Shown here piece by piece: positions 42,913 to 51,257 of a stretch of DNA of 64,000 nt; position 1 is the first letter of the stretch, and every line of letters starts with the position of its first letter. Origin of the DNA: Pararhizobium_B sp963760965 (GTDB lineage: Bacteria; Pseudomonadota; Alphaproteobacteria; Rhizobiales; Rhizobiaceae); contig CAVXEW010000011.1 of NCBI GenBank assembly GCA_963760965.1, positions 55,106 through 119,105 of the forward strand, written 5' to 3'. A program made the position numbers and the translations under genes. The notes below the pieces were generated by a model. That model ran no database searches, had not been told where the DNA came from, and saw only the letters and a list, made by a program, of their open reading frames with translations.

Positions 42913-43853
42913 CGGGCTTTATCCTTGTTCGAGGTGGAGAAGCGTACGCCCAGGAGCGTGATCTGAAGTAACGATAGCGCCAGCGCGATGCAGAGTACGA
43001 TCATCGAGATGGCGGCACCCTGCGCTGTTTCATTGATCACGAAACTCTGTTTGAAGATGAACGTACCGAATACCTCGCTCGCATGATCGGGACCGCCGCC
43101 TGTCATGAGGTATACAATGGGAAACGTCTGCAATGTGCCAATCACGCCCAAAAGCAGAAGCGACTTTGTGGCCGGCGCCAGCATCGGAATGACGACGTAC
43201 ACCGCATACCGCCACCCGCGCGCGCCATCCACCCGGGCCGCGTCGAGAACCTCCTCCGGCAAGTTCGCGATGCCGGCGATGTACATCAACATCGCAAAGC
43301 CGGTCCATCGCCATACGTTCACGATAATGAGCGCGTATATTGCCGTCCCGGGGTCGCCCAGCGGCGAACTCGACATGACGATACCTATCTGTCGCAGATA
43401 CGCCTGGGCGATACCGTAATACGGCGCGTAAATCTGGGCCCACACGATGCTGATGACCGAAACCGAAGTCACAACCGGCAAGAAAAACATGGTTCTGAAA
43501 AATCCACGAAATCTCTTGGTATGCCGTTCAATGAAATAAGCTAGCAACCCCCCAATCAACATCTGGACCGGGACCGTAATAAATCCCCACAAAATCATAT
43601 TTGCGACGACTATCCAAAAAGTTGATTGCGAAAAAACTGCGCTGTATGCGTCGAACCCAATGAAATTTACAGCACCATCTTTACCGCCGTCGATAAAGCT
43701 CTGCGTCGCGACCCACAGAATCGGATAGCCAACAAAAATGACGAAAAGCAAAACTGCCGGCAGCACAAACAGATAGAATGACGCCTTCTGTAGTCGCGAC
43801 TTCGAAAATGATGCGCGTTTTGCCGCGAAATCGGATGAAGAATGGATCAGCAC
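42909..43853 (-). CDS. Carbohydrate ABC importer permease (MalF-like), second system
   Basis: A 314-aa permease with an N-terminal cytoplasmic tail of about 25 residues, six predicted helices and the EAA loop VLDAARVDGARGWRYAVYVV. It starts 68 bases after the binding-protein gene. GC content around 43.5-43.9 kb is lower than in the neighbouring genes, a possible sign of different ancestry. Confidence 0.92.
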   Translation of the reverse strand: MLIHSSSDFAAKRASFSKSRLQKASFYLFVLPAVLLFVIFVGYPILWVATQSFIDGGKDGAVNFIGFDAYSAVFSQSTFWIVVANMILWGFITVPVQMLIGGLLAYFIERHTKRFRGFFRTMFFLPVVTSVSVISIVWAQIYAPYYGIAQAYLRQIGIVMSSSPLGDPGTAIYALIIVNVWRWTGFAMLMYIAGIANLPEEVLDAARVDGARGWRYAVYVVIPMLAPATKSLLLLGVIGTLQTFPIVYLMTGGGPDHASEVFGTFIFKQSFVINETAQGAAISMIVLCIALALSLLQITLLGVRFSTSNKDKAR

Positions 43854-43921
43854 GCCGAGTTGACTCCATTTGGCAAATGTCCGGAGCCGGGAAATGACCA
43901 GGCTCCGGTGGACATCACACC

Positions 43922-45205
43922 CTATTTCTTCAGAGCCTTGTCGGTTGCCGCTTGTACCTTCATGAGCGCTTGCTCGGGCTCGACACTTCCGGCCGCGACC
44001 CCGGCCAGCGCATCGTCGAGCGCCTGCGACACGGATGGATAGGCAAAGCGCTGGTTCTGCGCCTTGGCAAGGTCGACCATGAACCGGGCATACATCTCCT
44101 TGACATGTTTCGGAGCGTTCGGCTCGAGCTCGTGTCCCTTGAACGCCGGCAGGTCATTCAGGTCGTTCAGCGCCGGCTGCAAGGCCTTGCCGTTGATCAG
44201 TGAAGCCAGGAACCCCCAGGCGGCATCGTCTTTTTCACCATTCTTGGTCAACCCGTAGCCAATGTCGACGCCGCCCACCGGGGGGCTCGCCGTTGAACCC
44301 TTCGACAATGGCGGCAGATAGAAAAAGTCGTATCCAGCCATATCCTTCACATACTCGGAAAGCGGCGGAGGAAACTTGCTTTCCTGCATCCACCAGGAGC
44401 CAAGCGCCATCATTCCGACCTTGCCCTGCCTGAAGAGCTGTGCCCCGGTCGGGTACTCGTGAGCGCCCAGAGCGCCTTGCTGGAAAATGCCGTCATCAAA
44501 CAGCTTTTTCCAATCCTTCATTGCCGAAACGAGATCGGGCGACGTCCATTTTATCTTGCCGGTGCGCGCTTGCTCGACGACGCCGGGAGAAAACTGGTTG
44601 GCAATCATCAGGAAGACGTTTTCATTGGGCCAGTTGTCCGCCGCACCCTGGAACATTGGGATATAGCCATTCTTGCTGAGCTTATGAGCCGCGGCCTTAA
44701 GCTCTGCATATGTCCGGGGAACGCCAATTCCAAGTTTTTCGAAGATTTTCCTGTTGTACCAGATACATAGAACCTGCGACTCCTGCGGGATCAAGTAGTA
44801 ATTATTGTCCCCGGCCGGATTCCCCATCCGCATCTGATTTCGATTGACGAGGAAGATCTGATCGGTCCAGTCCTTTCCCCATGTCTTTGCGGCGAGCCCA
44901 TTCAGAGGAACCAGATCGTTGCGGTATTGCTGCGTCAGCGATCCGGGAAAAAGACCAATTATGTCGGGCATGGATCCCGCTGCCGACGCGGCCTTCAATG
45001 CAGTCAGATAATCCGGCGAAAGAATATAGTATGTATATTTTATTTTTACGTCCGGATGGGCCTTTTCATATGCATCAATGGATTTTTGCATCGTACTATT
45101 GACGAACCAGGACCAAATCGTCACTTCCTTTGTTTTTGCGCTCGCTGATACGGCAAATAGAGACATGCCAATCAGCGCCGCGGAAAACAGGTATTTCGCT
45201 TTCAT
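43922..45205 (-). CDS. Carbohydrate ABC importer binding protein, second system
   Basis: A 427-aa solute-binding protein (family 1) with signal peptide MKAKYLFSAALIGMSLFAVS and mature start near AKTKEVTIWSWF. The lengthy Trp/Tyr-rich body (NYYLIPQESQVLCIWYNRKI) is usual for oligosaccharide or sugar binders. First gene of the leftward operon, expressed from a region carrying two LacI-type operators at 45475-45519. Ligand unknown. Confidence 0.93.
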   Translation of the reverse strand: MKAKYLFSAALIGMSLFAVSASAKTKEVTIWSWFVNSTMQKSIDAYEKAHPDVKIKYTYYILSPDYLTALKAASAAGSMPDIIGLFPGSLTQQYRNDLVPLNGLAAKTWGKDWTDQIFLVNRNQMRMGNPAGDNNYYLIPQESQVLCIWYNRKIFEKLGIGVPRTYAELKAAAHKLSKNGYIPMFQGAADNWPNENVFLMIANQFSPGVVEQARTGKIKWTSPDLVSAMKDWKKLFDDGIFQQGALGAHEYPTGAQLFRQGKVGMMALGSWWMQESKFPPPLSEYVKDMAGYDFFYLPPLSKGSTASPPVGGVDIGYGLTKNGEKDDAAWGFLASLINGKALQPALNDLNDLPAFKGHELEPNAPKHVKEMYARFMVDLAKAQNQRFAYPSVSQALDDALAGVAAGSVEPEQALMKVQAATDKALKK

Positions 45206-45474
45206 GAGCTTTTCCTCCCAACAGAATGCCCGCTCGGTCGCGAACTTTCGGACTTATCGATGCCTTTCGGATTCCTGCAGACGACACTCCTTCCGATCTG
45301 CGCGATCTGAGACTCCCTGATCCGCCATACCGTGCTCACGCGCAGGCTCACCGAGCCGGCGTCCGACCGAACAGCAGCCGAAGCAAGAGAGGCGACAGAG
45401 ACCGCGCCACCACGTGCGCAGCATCGCTTCGATGACATCCGGCACGGGTCGGGAGCATCGCAAGGCTGCAGCAG

Positions 45475-45519
45475 TGTTAACGTTTACACCATATTCAATG
45501 AATGATGTCAACGATTACA
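45475..45519. promoter_or_regulatory. Paired LacI-type operators before the second ABC operon
   Basis: TGTTAACGTTTACA (45475-45488) and TGTCAACGATTACA (45506-45519), CG-centred near-palindromes of the same consensus as those at 33013-33047; centres are 31 bp apart, about three helical turns. They lie 270-315 bases upstream of the binding-protein start. The rest of 45206-45534 shows no gene. Confidence 0.8.
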
Positions 45520-45534
45520 TTTTAATATTGATCG

Positions 45535-46043
45535 TGTCAGCGGACTGCCCCTGAAAGGTGCCCCTCTCTGAAGAGGGCCAAGTCTGGATGGTCTGGGACT
45601 CTCCATCAGACTGAGAGCACCGGTGCAAAAATACGCCACTGGAGCGGCCGGATAGTCCGTGCCGTTGGCCGGAGTGAAACTCCGCCAGTGGTGGCGTTCG
45701 CGCCTTTGGCCGAGGGCGGGGATGAAGAGCATGGACCTTTATGCGCGGGGGCGGCGTGCGGTTTTCATTGACGGCTTGAGCAAGCGGGAGGCGGCGCGGC
45801 TATTCGGCATCGACCGACGGACGGTCGACAAGATGGTTCGGTTCTCGGTGCCACCGGGCTACGGGCGAAGCAAGCCGGTTCGCCGCCCGAAGCTCGATCC
45901 GTTCACCGAGATCACCGACCGGATCCTGCAGGACGACAGCGCGCGGCCGAAGAAGCAGCGCCACACCTCGAAGCGGGTCTTCGAGCGGCTGCGGGACGAG
46001 CACGACTTTGCCGGCGGCATCACGATCGTGAAGGACTACGTGC
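45535..46043 (+). mobile_element. Truncated IS21-family element
   Basis: The left end is suggested by TGTCAGCGGACTGCCCCTGA at 45535, an IS21-type terminus, followed by short repeated CCCCT motifs. The istA frame starts at 45722 (MKSMDLYARGRRAVF, then GLSKREAARLFGIDRRTVDK, a helix-turn-helix) and continues to GGITIVKDYV. There it breaks off abruptly into unrelated DNA. The catalytic core of istA, istB and the right end are missing. Confidence 0.78.
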
Positions 46044-46249
46044 ATGCCGCCGGCATCAATCGGGGAATCGGCGCAATATGGGGACGCAGGGGCCGCGACC
46101 TCGAAATCCTCTCGGGTGTGCCGGGGGCGGGGAAAATCCGGACGGAATCGGTATGCGGCCCGGTCGTGTCCGATCGCGGGGGGGCGCCGAGGAACCCAGC
46201 CCTTAACTGGAATGTGGAATGGAAAAATGACCGGGAAGATGGGTCATGA
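45722..46249 (+). pseudogene. istA transposase fragment fused to foreign sequence
   Basis: About 107 codons of IstA N-terminal DNA-binding region, then in frame a stretch HAAGINRGIGAIWG encoded by a 31-base piece of the tRNA-Arg flank repeat, then unrelated codons to a stop at 46249. The fusion is a deletion scar, and no product function is expected. Confidence 0.7.
46044..46074. repeat. Fragment of the tRNA-Arg flank repeat, copy D
   Basis: 31 bases identical to part of the flank in copies A and B (the segment containing CCGCCGGCATCAATCGGG). It sits exactly where the istA homology ends, so it marks a recombination or deletion junction. Confidence 0.7.
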
Positions 46250-46274
46250 GCCATCCCGTAGAGAGATCAGGCAG

Positions 46275-47714
46275 TCAAGGGTTATGTCCGGTCGGTACAG
46301 CCTGTGGTTTTGCGGAAGGGTAATAGGCGAGATCATCCAGGCCTAACAGATGAACAGACGCATCAGTCTGGAGAAGCTCCTCTACTTCGGCTTTGAAGCC
46401 ATTCTTGCTGAAAAGGAGGAAGTGCTTGCCGGGATGCTCCCTCCCGTAATCCGTCAAATCGGCGCGCTTCTTAAGGGTGTTGACCATTCCCAGATCGATG
46501 CGAGCCGATCTCCATTTGCACTCGCCGTAGAAGAATGCGCCGTCAAGCAAGCGCCCAGCAACGTCAATATCGTAGTCGGCACTCCAAATCTGCCCGACCT
46601 TCTGCGCTGAAGAGCCCATGATTTCCTTGGCAAATTGCCTGGTGTGATCAAGACAGATGCGCTCGAACGCATAGCCCATGTACTCCGGAAACTTCGACGC
46701 GATAATGCTATCGTAAACCTCGTGCCCGTTGCCCTCGGTGATCGCGGTGAGATTTGGCCGCACAAACCAATGCCAAAAGGCGATGAGACGATCGTTGATG
46801 GCAAGGCGCAGGTTGCGCACCTTCTCGGAGGCGTCCATCGACTTCGACACTGAAATCAAATCCAGGCGTCTCAATGTCTCGAGATATGGACCCAGGGAGC
46901 GAGTGTCGGAGCGACCGATACGTCCAGCGACTTCATTGGTCGTACTGCACCCCTGCGCTATAGCGGACAGAATGCTTGAATAGAAGGCTGGGTCCCGAAG
47001 TTCACTTTGCAGCAGGGTGTTGGGTTCATCGACCAGCGCGCCGGTTTCCGATAGCAGAAGATTGATGACGTTCGTACGAAGATCGGCCTGGTGGTCGCAT
47101 AGCTGCAAGTAGTAGGGCATGCCGCCGAAAATGGCATGCGATACGACCAAATCTTCTGCTGAGTAGTCCGGGAAAAACATCGCGGCATCCCGCAAAGGAA
47201 GCGGCTTGACAACCATCTGCATGGTCGCGCGACCGTACAGCGGATTTCGTTCGGCAAATAATTCGTCCATTTGCGAGATCGAGGATCCGCATAGGACGAG
47301 TTTCATTCCCCCGCCTTTGTGGATCTCCGCATCCCAAAATCTCTGAAGGAGCGATGGGAGACTCTTGTCGCTATCCGTGATGTAGGGGAATTCGTCGATC
47401 ACCACGACAACGTTGCCGTGGTTTTCGGTCGACAACTGCGAGATGTAGTGGAGCACCCCTTCCCAATCAGCGATTCCATCGAGGACCGGCGACGGGCCGA
47501 GGGAGGCCGAAACCTGGCTCTTGAACGCTTCGAGATTGAGTTCGCTCGACACCTTGGCAGCCTGAAAGAACACCTTCCGCCGGTTTTGCACCGCTTCCAG
47601 CAGCAGTCGTGATTTTCCGACGCGTCGTCGTCCCGAAACGACGATTAATGATGCCCGTACCCGTGAGAATTCCTCATCAAGTCTTGCTAGCTCACGGCTG
47701 CGTCCGACGAACAT
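46275..47714 (-). CDS. AAA+ ATPase with C-terminal nuclease-like (DUF234-type) domain
   Basis: A 479-aa archaeal-type ATPase. It has an N-terminal nucleotide-binding domain with Walker A VSGRRRVGKSRLLLE and Walker B VVVVIDEFPYI, a middle winged-helix region (TTNEVAGRIGRSDTRSLGPY), and a C-terminal region where DIDVAGRLLDGAFFYGECKW resembles a PD-(D/E)XK nuclease core. Such proteins occur singly in mobile regions; their role is unclear, perhaps defence or selfish maintenance. The start is taken as ATG 47714 (MFVGRSRELARL), with an ATG 9 bases upstream possible. A doubled palindrome lies just before it. Confidence 0.85.
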   Translation of the reverse strand: MFVGRSRELARLDEEFSRVRASLIVVSGRRRVGKSRLLLEAVQNRRKVFFQAAKVSSELNLEAFKSQVSASLGPSPVLDGIADWEGVLHYISQLSTENHGNVVVVIDEFPYITDSDKSLPSLLQRFWDAEIHKGGGMKLVLCGSSISQMDELFAERNPLYGRATMQMVVKPLPLRDAAMFFPDYSAEDLVVSHAIFGGMPYYLQLCDHQADLRTNVINLLLSETGALVDEPNTLLQSELRDPAFYSSILSAIAQGCSTTNEVAGRIGRSDTRSLGPYLETLRRLDLISVSKSMDASEKVRNLRLAINDRLIAFWHWFVRPNLTAITEGNGHEVYDSIIASKFPEYMGYAFERICLDHTRQFAKEIMGSSAQKVGQIWSADYDIDVAGRLLDGAFFYGECKWRSARIDLGMVNTLKKRADLTDYGREHPGKHFLLFSKNGFKAEVEELLQTDASVHLLGLDDLAYYPSAKPQAVPTGHNP

Positions 47715-47727
47715 GGAGTGCATCCTA

Positions 47728-47754
47728 GATTAGACTAATTACGATTAGACTAAT
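47728..47754. promoter_or_regulatory. Doubled palindrome, candidate operator of the AAA+ gene
   Basis: GATTAGACTAAT occurs twice, at 47728-47739 and 47743-47754, and each copy contains the inverted repeat ATTAG-A-CTAAT. The boxes are 15 bp apart, immediately upstream of the ATPase start, as expected of an autoregulatory site. Confidence 0.6.
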
Positions 47755-48237
47755 CGGATTTGCGGCATGGCGCAAGCGCTACATCTCGGGTCCAGGGATC
47801 TTACAAAATCATCCCGGCACAAGGACTTGGGATGATACCGAATTTTGAAGCTGAGCAGACTTCGTGTGTCGAATGAGCAGAGCGAGCTTCGATTCGCGCA
47901 GACGGGGCGTCGATTCCGATCAGTTTCAGATTTCTGCAGCATGAGAAACCCTATAAGCTCTTGTGACTTATTGGGTTTACCGGAAATCTCAACTAAGTTT
48001 CCACATTTTGGTTAAGGGCTGGGCCGAGGAACGACTATACTCAATTGCATCAAAGACGATATGTCATCATCGCGTCTTGCTGCCTACAGTCTTCCGCACA
48101 TCGCTCAGCGGGGACCGAAGCGCCAGGGCCGGTGATGCCTGTCCCGGAGGTGTGCCTGCCGCGATGGTGCCGTCGCCTTGCAGTGTCGCGCGCGCCCCCG
48201 CCCGATGAGGGGACGGACCGGGAGGCGGCGGGTCAAC
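47755..48237. other. Gap between the AAA+ gene and the amino-acid ABC operon
   Basis: About 480 bases of lower GC without a recognisable gene. Short open frames exist on both strands. I see no repeat matching elsewhere in the window and no clear terminator after the ABC ATPase. Confidence 0.45.
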
Positions 48238-48960
48238 CTACAATATCTTTGCCAGAAATCCCTTCGTGCGCTCCATTTTCGGGTTCGTGAAGAGTTCCCG
48301 TGGTTCGCCTTCCTCCACGATTTGGCCGTCATCCATGAAGAGGACGCGATGCCCGACTTCGCGGGCAAATCCCATCTCATGGGTGACGACCACCATGGTC
48401 ATGCCCTCCATGGCGAGCGTCTTCATGACCTGGAGAACTTCGCCCACCATTTCCGGATCGAGGGCCGAGGTCGGTTCGTCGAACAGCATGACGTCCGGCT
48501 GCATGGCCAGCGCCCGCGCAATCGCCACACGCTGTTGCTGCCCGCCGGAAAGCTGGTCCGGATAGCTCGCCTCCTTCCCGACGAGACCGACTTTCGCAAG
48601 CAGTTCCCGCGCAACCTCGTTTGCCTGCGAAGTCCCGATCTTCTTTACCTTGCGTGGCCCGATCGTGATGTTCTCGAGAATGGTGAGGTGTTTGAAGAGA
48701 TTGAATTGCTGAAACACCATTCCGACATGCTGGCGCAGCTTGTGGATATTCGTCTTCGGTTCCGTCAGCTTCATACCGGCAATTTCGATTTCGCCACTCG
48801 TCGCCGTTTCGAGGCCGTTGAGGCACCGCAGGAAGGTGCTCTTGCCGCTTCCCGACGGGCCGATGACGACGACCACCTCCTTTTCCTCCACACGGTTGCT
48901 GATCCCCTTGAGAATCTCGTGGTGGTCGAAGGACTTGTGAAGATTGTCAACGCTTATCAA
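48238..48960 (-). CDS. Polar amino-acid ABC importer ATP-binding protein
   Basis: A 240-aa GlnQ/ArtP-type ATPase: Walker A VIGPSGSGKSTFLRCLNGLE, signature DQLSGGQQQRVAIARALAMQ, Walker B VMLFDEPTSALDPEM, H-loop VVTHEMGFARE. The likely start is TTG at 48960, because AGGAGG lies 8 bases upstream and the protein then begins (L/M)ISVDNLHKSF, as in the family. It overlaps the end of the permease gene by 14 bases. Confidence 0.92.
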   Translation of the reverse strand: MISVDNLHKSFDHHEILKGISNRVEEKEVVVVIGPSGSGKSTFLRCLNGLETATSGEIEIAGMKLTEPKTNIHKLRQHVGMVFQQFNLFKHLTILENITIGPRKVKKIGTSQANEVARELLAKVGLVGKEASYPDQLSGGQQQRVAIARALAMQPDVMLFDEPTSALDPEMVGEVLQVMKTLAMEGMTMVVVTHEMGFAREVGHRVLFMDDGQIVEEGEPRELFTNPKMERTKGFLAKIL

Positions 48961-49615
48961 CTTGAAGCCTCCTCTCGAGATAGGACGCACATTTCGAAAC
49001 GGAGAAGATGACGACAAAATAGAGGACGGCGACGAAACCCCATATCGTAAAGGACGCAAATGTCGCGGAGATGACGATCTCGCCCTGATAGACCAGTTCT
49101 GCAACACCGACTGGCGCCAGCAGCGACGTGTCCTTGATCGTCTGGGCCGCCTGGTTGACCAGCGGAGGAATCATCCGCTTGAAGGCCTGCGGCAGGATAA
49201 TGTAGCGCATCGTCTGGATGCCCGTCATGCCGATGCTTTCGGCGGCCTCCCGTTGTCCCCTGTCGACGCCCAGGATGCCGGCGCGGATAATCTCGGTGAC
49301 GTAGGCGCCCTCGTTCAGGCTCAGCGTGAACGCGGCCGCTAGGATCGGATAGGTCAGCTGACCGAACCATTGGTTGACAGGCAGGATGGCAGGCAGCCCC
49401 AGAACGATGAAGAAGAGCTGCACCAGGAGGGGCGTGGACCGGAACGCTTCCACGTAGGCAAGGGCGAGCCACCTGAACGGCGCCACTTTCGACAGGCGCA
49501 TCAGCGCCGCGATCAAGCCGATCACCACCATCAGGACGATGGCGACAATCGAATATTCGAGCGTTAGGCCTAGGCCCGTCAGGATGACAGGCAGATTCTG
49601 CCAGATGGTATCCAT
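48947..49615 (-). CDS. Polar amino-acid ABC importer permease
   Basis: A 222-aa HisM/GlnP-type permease with about five helices. The family motifs YVEAFRSTPLLVQLFFIVLG and GQREAAESIGMTGIQTMRYI are clear. A single permease gene suggests a homodimeric channel, as in GlnP-type importers. It follows the binding-protein gene after a 153-base gap. Confidence 0.94.
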   Translation of the reverse strand: MDTIWQNLPVILTGLGLTLEYSIVAIVLMVVIGLIAALMRLSKVAPFRWLALAYVEAFRSTPLLVQLFFIVLGLPAILPVNQWFGQLTYPILAAAFTLSLNEGAYVTEIIRAGILGVDRGQREAAESIGMTGIQTMRYIILPQAFKRMIPPLVNQAAQTIKDTSLLAPVGVAELVYQGEIVISATFASFTIWGFVAVLYFVVIFSVSKCASYLERRLQVDKR

Positions 49616-49768
49616 GACCCCGTTCCCCGGATGACGTTTATTTCACCCGCGGACGGGCGCATGAAGGAAGCGCGCGGTGCACCAGCGCGCCGCGCGCCTC
49701 TTGCGATCGATGCGACAGGCCGTATGCGGGACGGAACCGCCCGCAGATCGACCCTGTCACCAACGGCT

Positions 49769-50590
49769 TCAGTCGCTGACCGCGACGGATGCGGGCGATT
49801 TCGTGCCCTTGACCTCGCCACTCACGTCGCCGCCGAAATATTTCACAAAGAGCTTGTGGTATTCTCCGTTCTTTTTGATCGTCTCCAGGCCGGAATTTAT
49901 CTTGGATACCAACTTTGGATTGTGCTTGCTGACAGCAATTCCGTAGTATTCGCCGGTCAACAGGGGGCCGACAGTCTTCACGTTGTCATGTTTCGTTTTG
50001 AAGTTGACGTTGACGGGATTGTCGAAGATGACCGCGTCGGCGCCGCCGGTCTCGAGCGCCTGATAGGCCGAGTCGATGTTCTGGAACTGCTTGATGTGAC
50101 TGGACGGAAAGTGGTGCTGGGTGAGATAGTCGACTGAAGAAGTCGCCTTCTTGGTGGCGACGACGTGGCCCTTGAGATCCGCAAAGCCTGTGATCTTCGA
50201 GTCCTTCTTTACCAGAATCGACAGCCCGGACTTGTAATACGCATCGCTGAAATCGACGTTCTTCATCCGGTCTTTCTTGATCGTGATGCCCGCCACAGCG
50301 GCGTCGAGCGAGCCCGCCTGAAGACTCGGAATGATGCCGTTGAAGGGCAGCGTCTTGAAGGACAGCGCCAGGTTCTCGGCTTTGGCAATGTCCCTCATCA
50401 TGTCGATGTCGAAGCCCGTAACCTTGCCGTTTTGCTCCGTCTCGAAGGGCGGGAAGGTGGTGTCGGCGCCGACGACGACCTTCGTGCCCGCAGCCGCGCT
50501 CTGCGGCATGACCATCGTTGTCACACCGAACGAAAGCGCAAGGCCGAAGGCCAGATGCGCGACAACCTTGCTGGAGGATTTCTTTTTCAT
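49769..50590 (-). CDS. Polar amino-acid ABC importer binding protein
   Basis: A 273-aa family-3 solute-binding protein with a signal peptide (HLAFGLALSFGVTTMVMPQS) and mature start near AAGTKVVVGADTTFPPFE. GKVTGFDIDMMRDIAKAENL is the ligand-domain signature. Its body is lysine-rich and less GC-rich than the neighbours. Probably binds glutamine, histidine or a related polar amino acid; the ligand is not deducible. Confidence 0.94.
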   Translation of the reverse strand: MKKKSSSKVVAHLAFGLALSFGVTTMVMPQSAAAGTKVVVGADTTFPPFETEQNGKVTGFDIDMMRDIAKAENLALSFKTLPFNGIIPSLQAGSLDAAVAGITIKKDRMKNVDFSDAYYKSGLSILVKKDSKITGFADLKGHVVATKKATSSVDYLTQHHFPSSHIKQFQNIDSAYQALETGGADAVIFDNPVNVNFKTKHDNVKTVGPLLTGEYYGIAVSKHNPKLVSKINSGLETIKKNGEYHKLFVKYFGGDVSGEVKGTKSPASVAVSD

Positions 50591-51257
50591 GGGCGTCTCC
50601 TTTCAAGCGACAACAGCCGCGTTCGCAAATTCGAATAAATCGCAGAATGCGAAATTCCGAACTTTTCTTTCTATATCTCTCATCTGGCAAAAGTATTATT
50701 TGAAGTGAAATTTATAAATTAAATATATAGTTTTACAAAAATGAGTGGCTTTACAAAAAAATCAAAGATTACACAAAATTTCTCATCAAGTTATGCGAAT
50801 TCATTGTGAAACGATATATCGGTATTATGTGTGAATATTGACTCGCAACGCGACACGGGGTCGCACCTGGCGAAAATGACGGGCGAATAAGCCTTCCGGC
50901 GCAGGAGCCTGGGCACAAGGACCATGTCGCGCGCGCCGGCACGGCGGGCGCGGCCCCGAGAGCTTCTGCAACATGTGCTTGATGTCGCCGGGGCAATGGT
51001 CAGGACGTCGTTTCAGCAGGCGACCGCGATTGCGGGAGCGGAAATCCCCCTTCAGTTCGTGCCGCGGCAAGGAGGTGAAAGCTCGTTGCCCCGGCCACTG
51101 TCGAAGGTGGTTGTCCGTGTCTTCAGATCGGAGTTCAGAATACCGCGGTCGCTCGCCGGTCGCCTGCTAAACCCGCGCGATGGAAACGAGCGGCACGTGC
51201 CGGCCTCGGCATCTTGGCCGGTCGCGGCGTGGCGCGCTGACGGAAATGACGAGGGTG
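50591..51257. other. AT-rich promoter region and non-coding gap
   Basis: From about 50640 to 50840 the DNA is strongly AT-rich, with runs such as TTTACAAAAA, a likely promoter zone for the leftward amino-acid ABC operon. From 50840 to 51257 the GC rises, but I recognise no gene on either strand. Confidence 0.45.

Noticed and set aside
48960..49107. An N-terminal extension of the amino-acid ABC ATPase from 49107
   Set aside because: The extra 49 residues are an antisense-like Ser/Arg-rich stretch overlapping the permease; TTG at 48960 with AGGAGG fits the family start.
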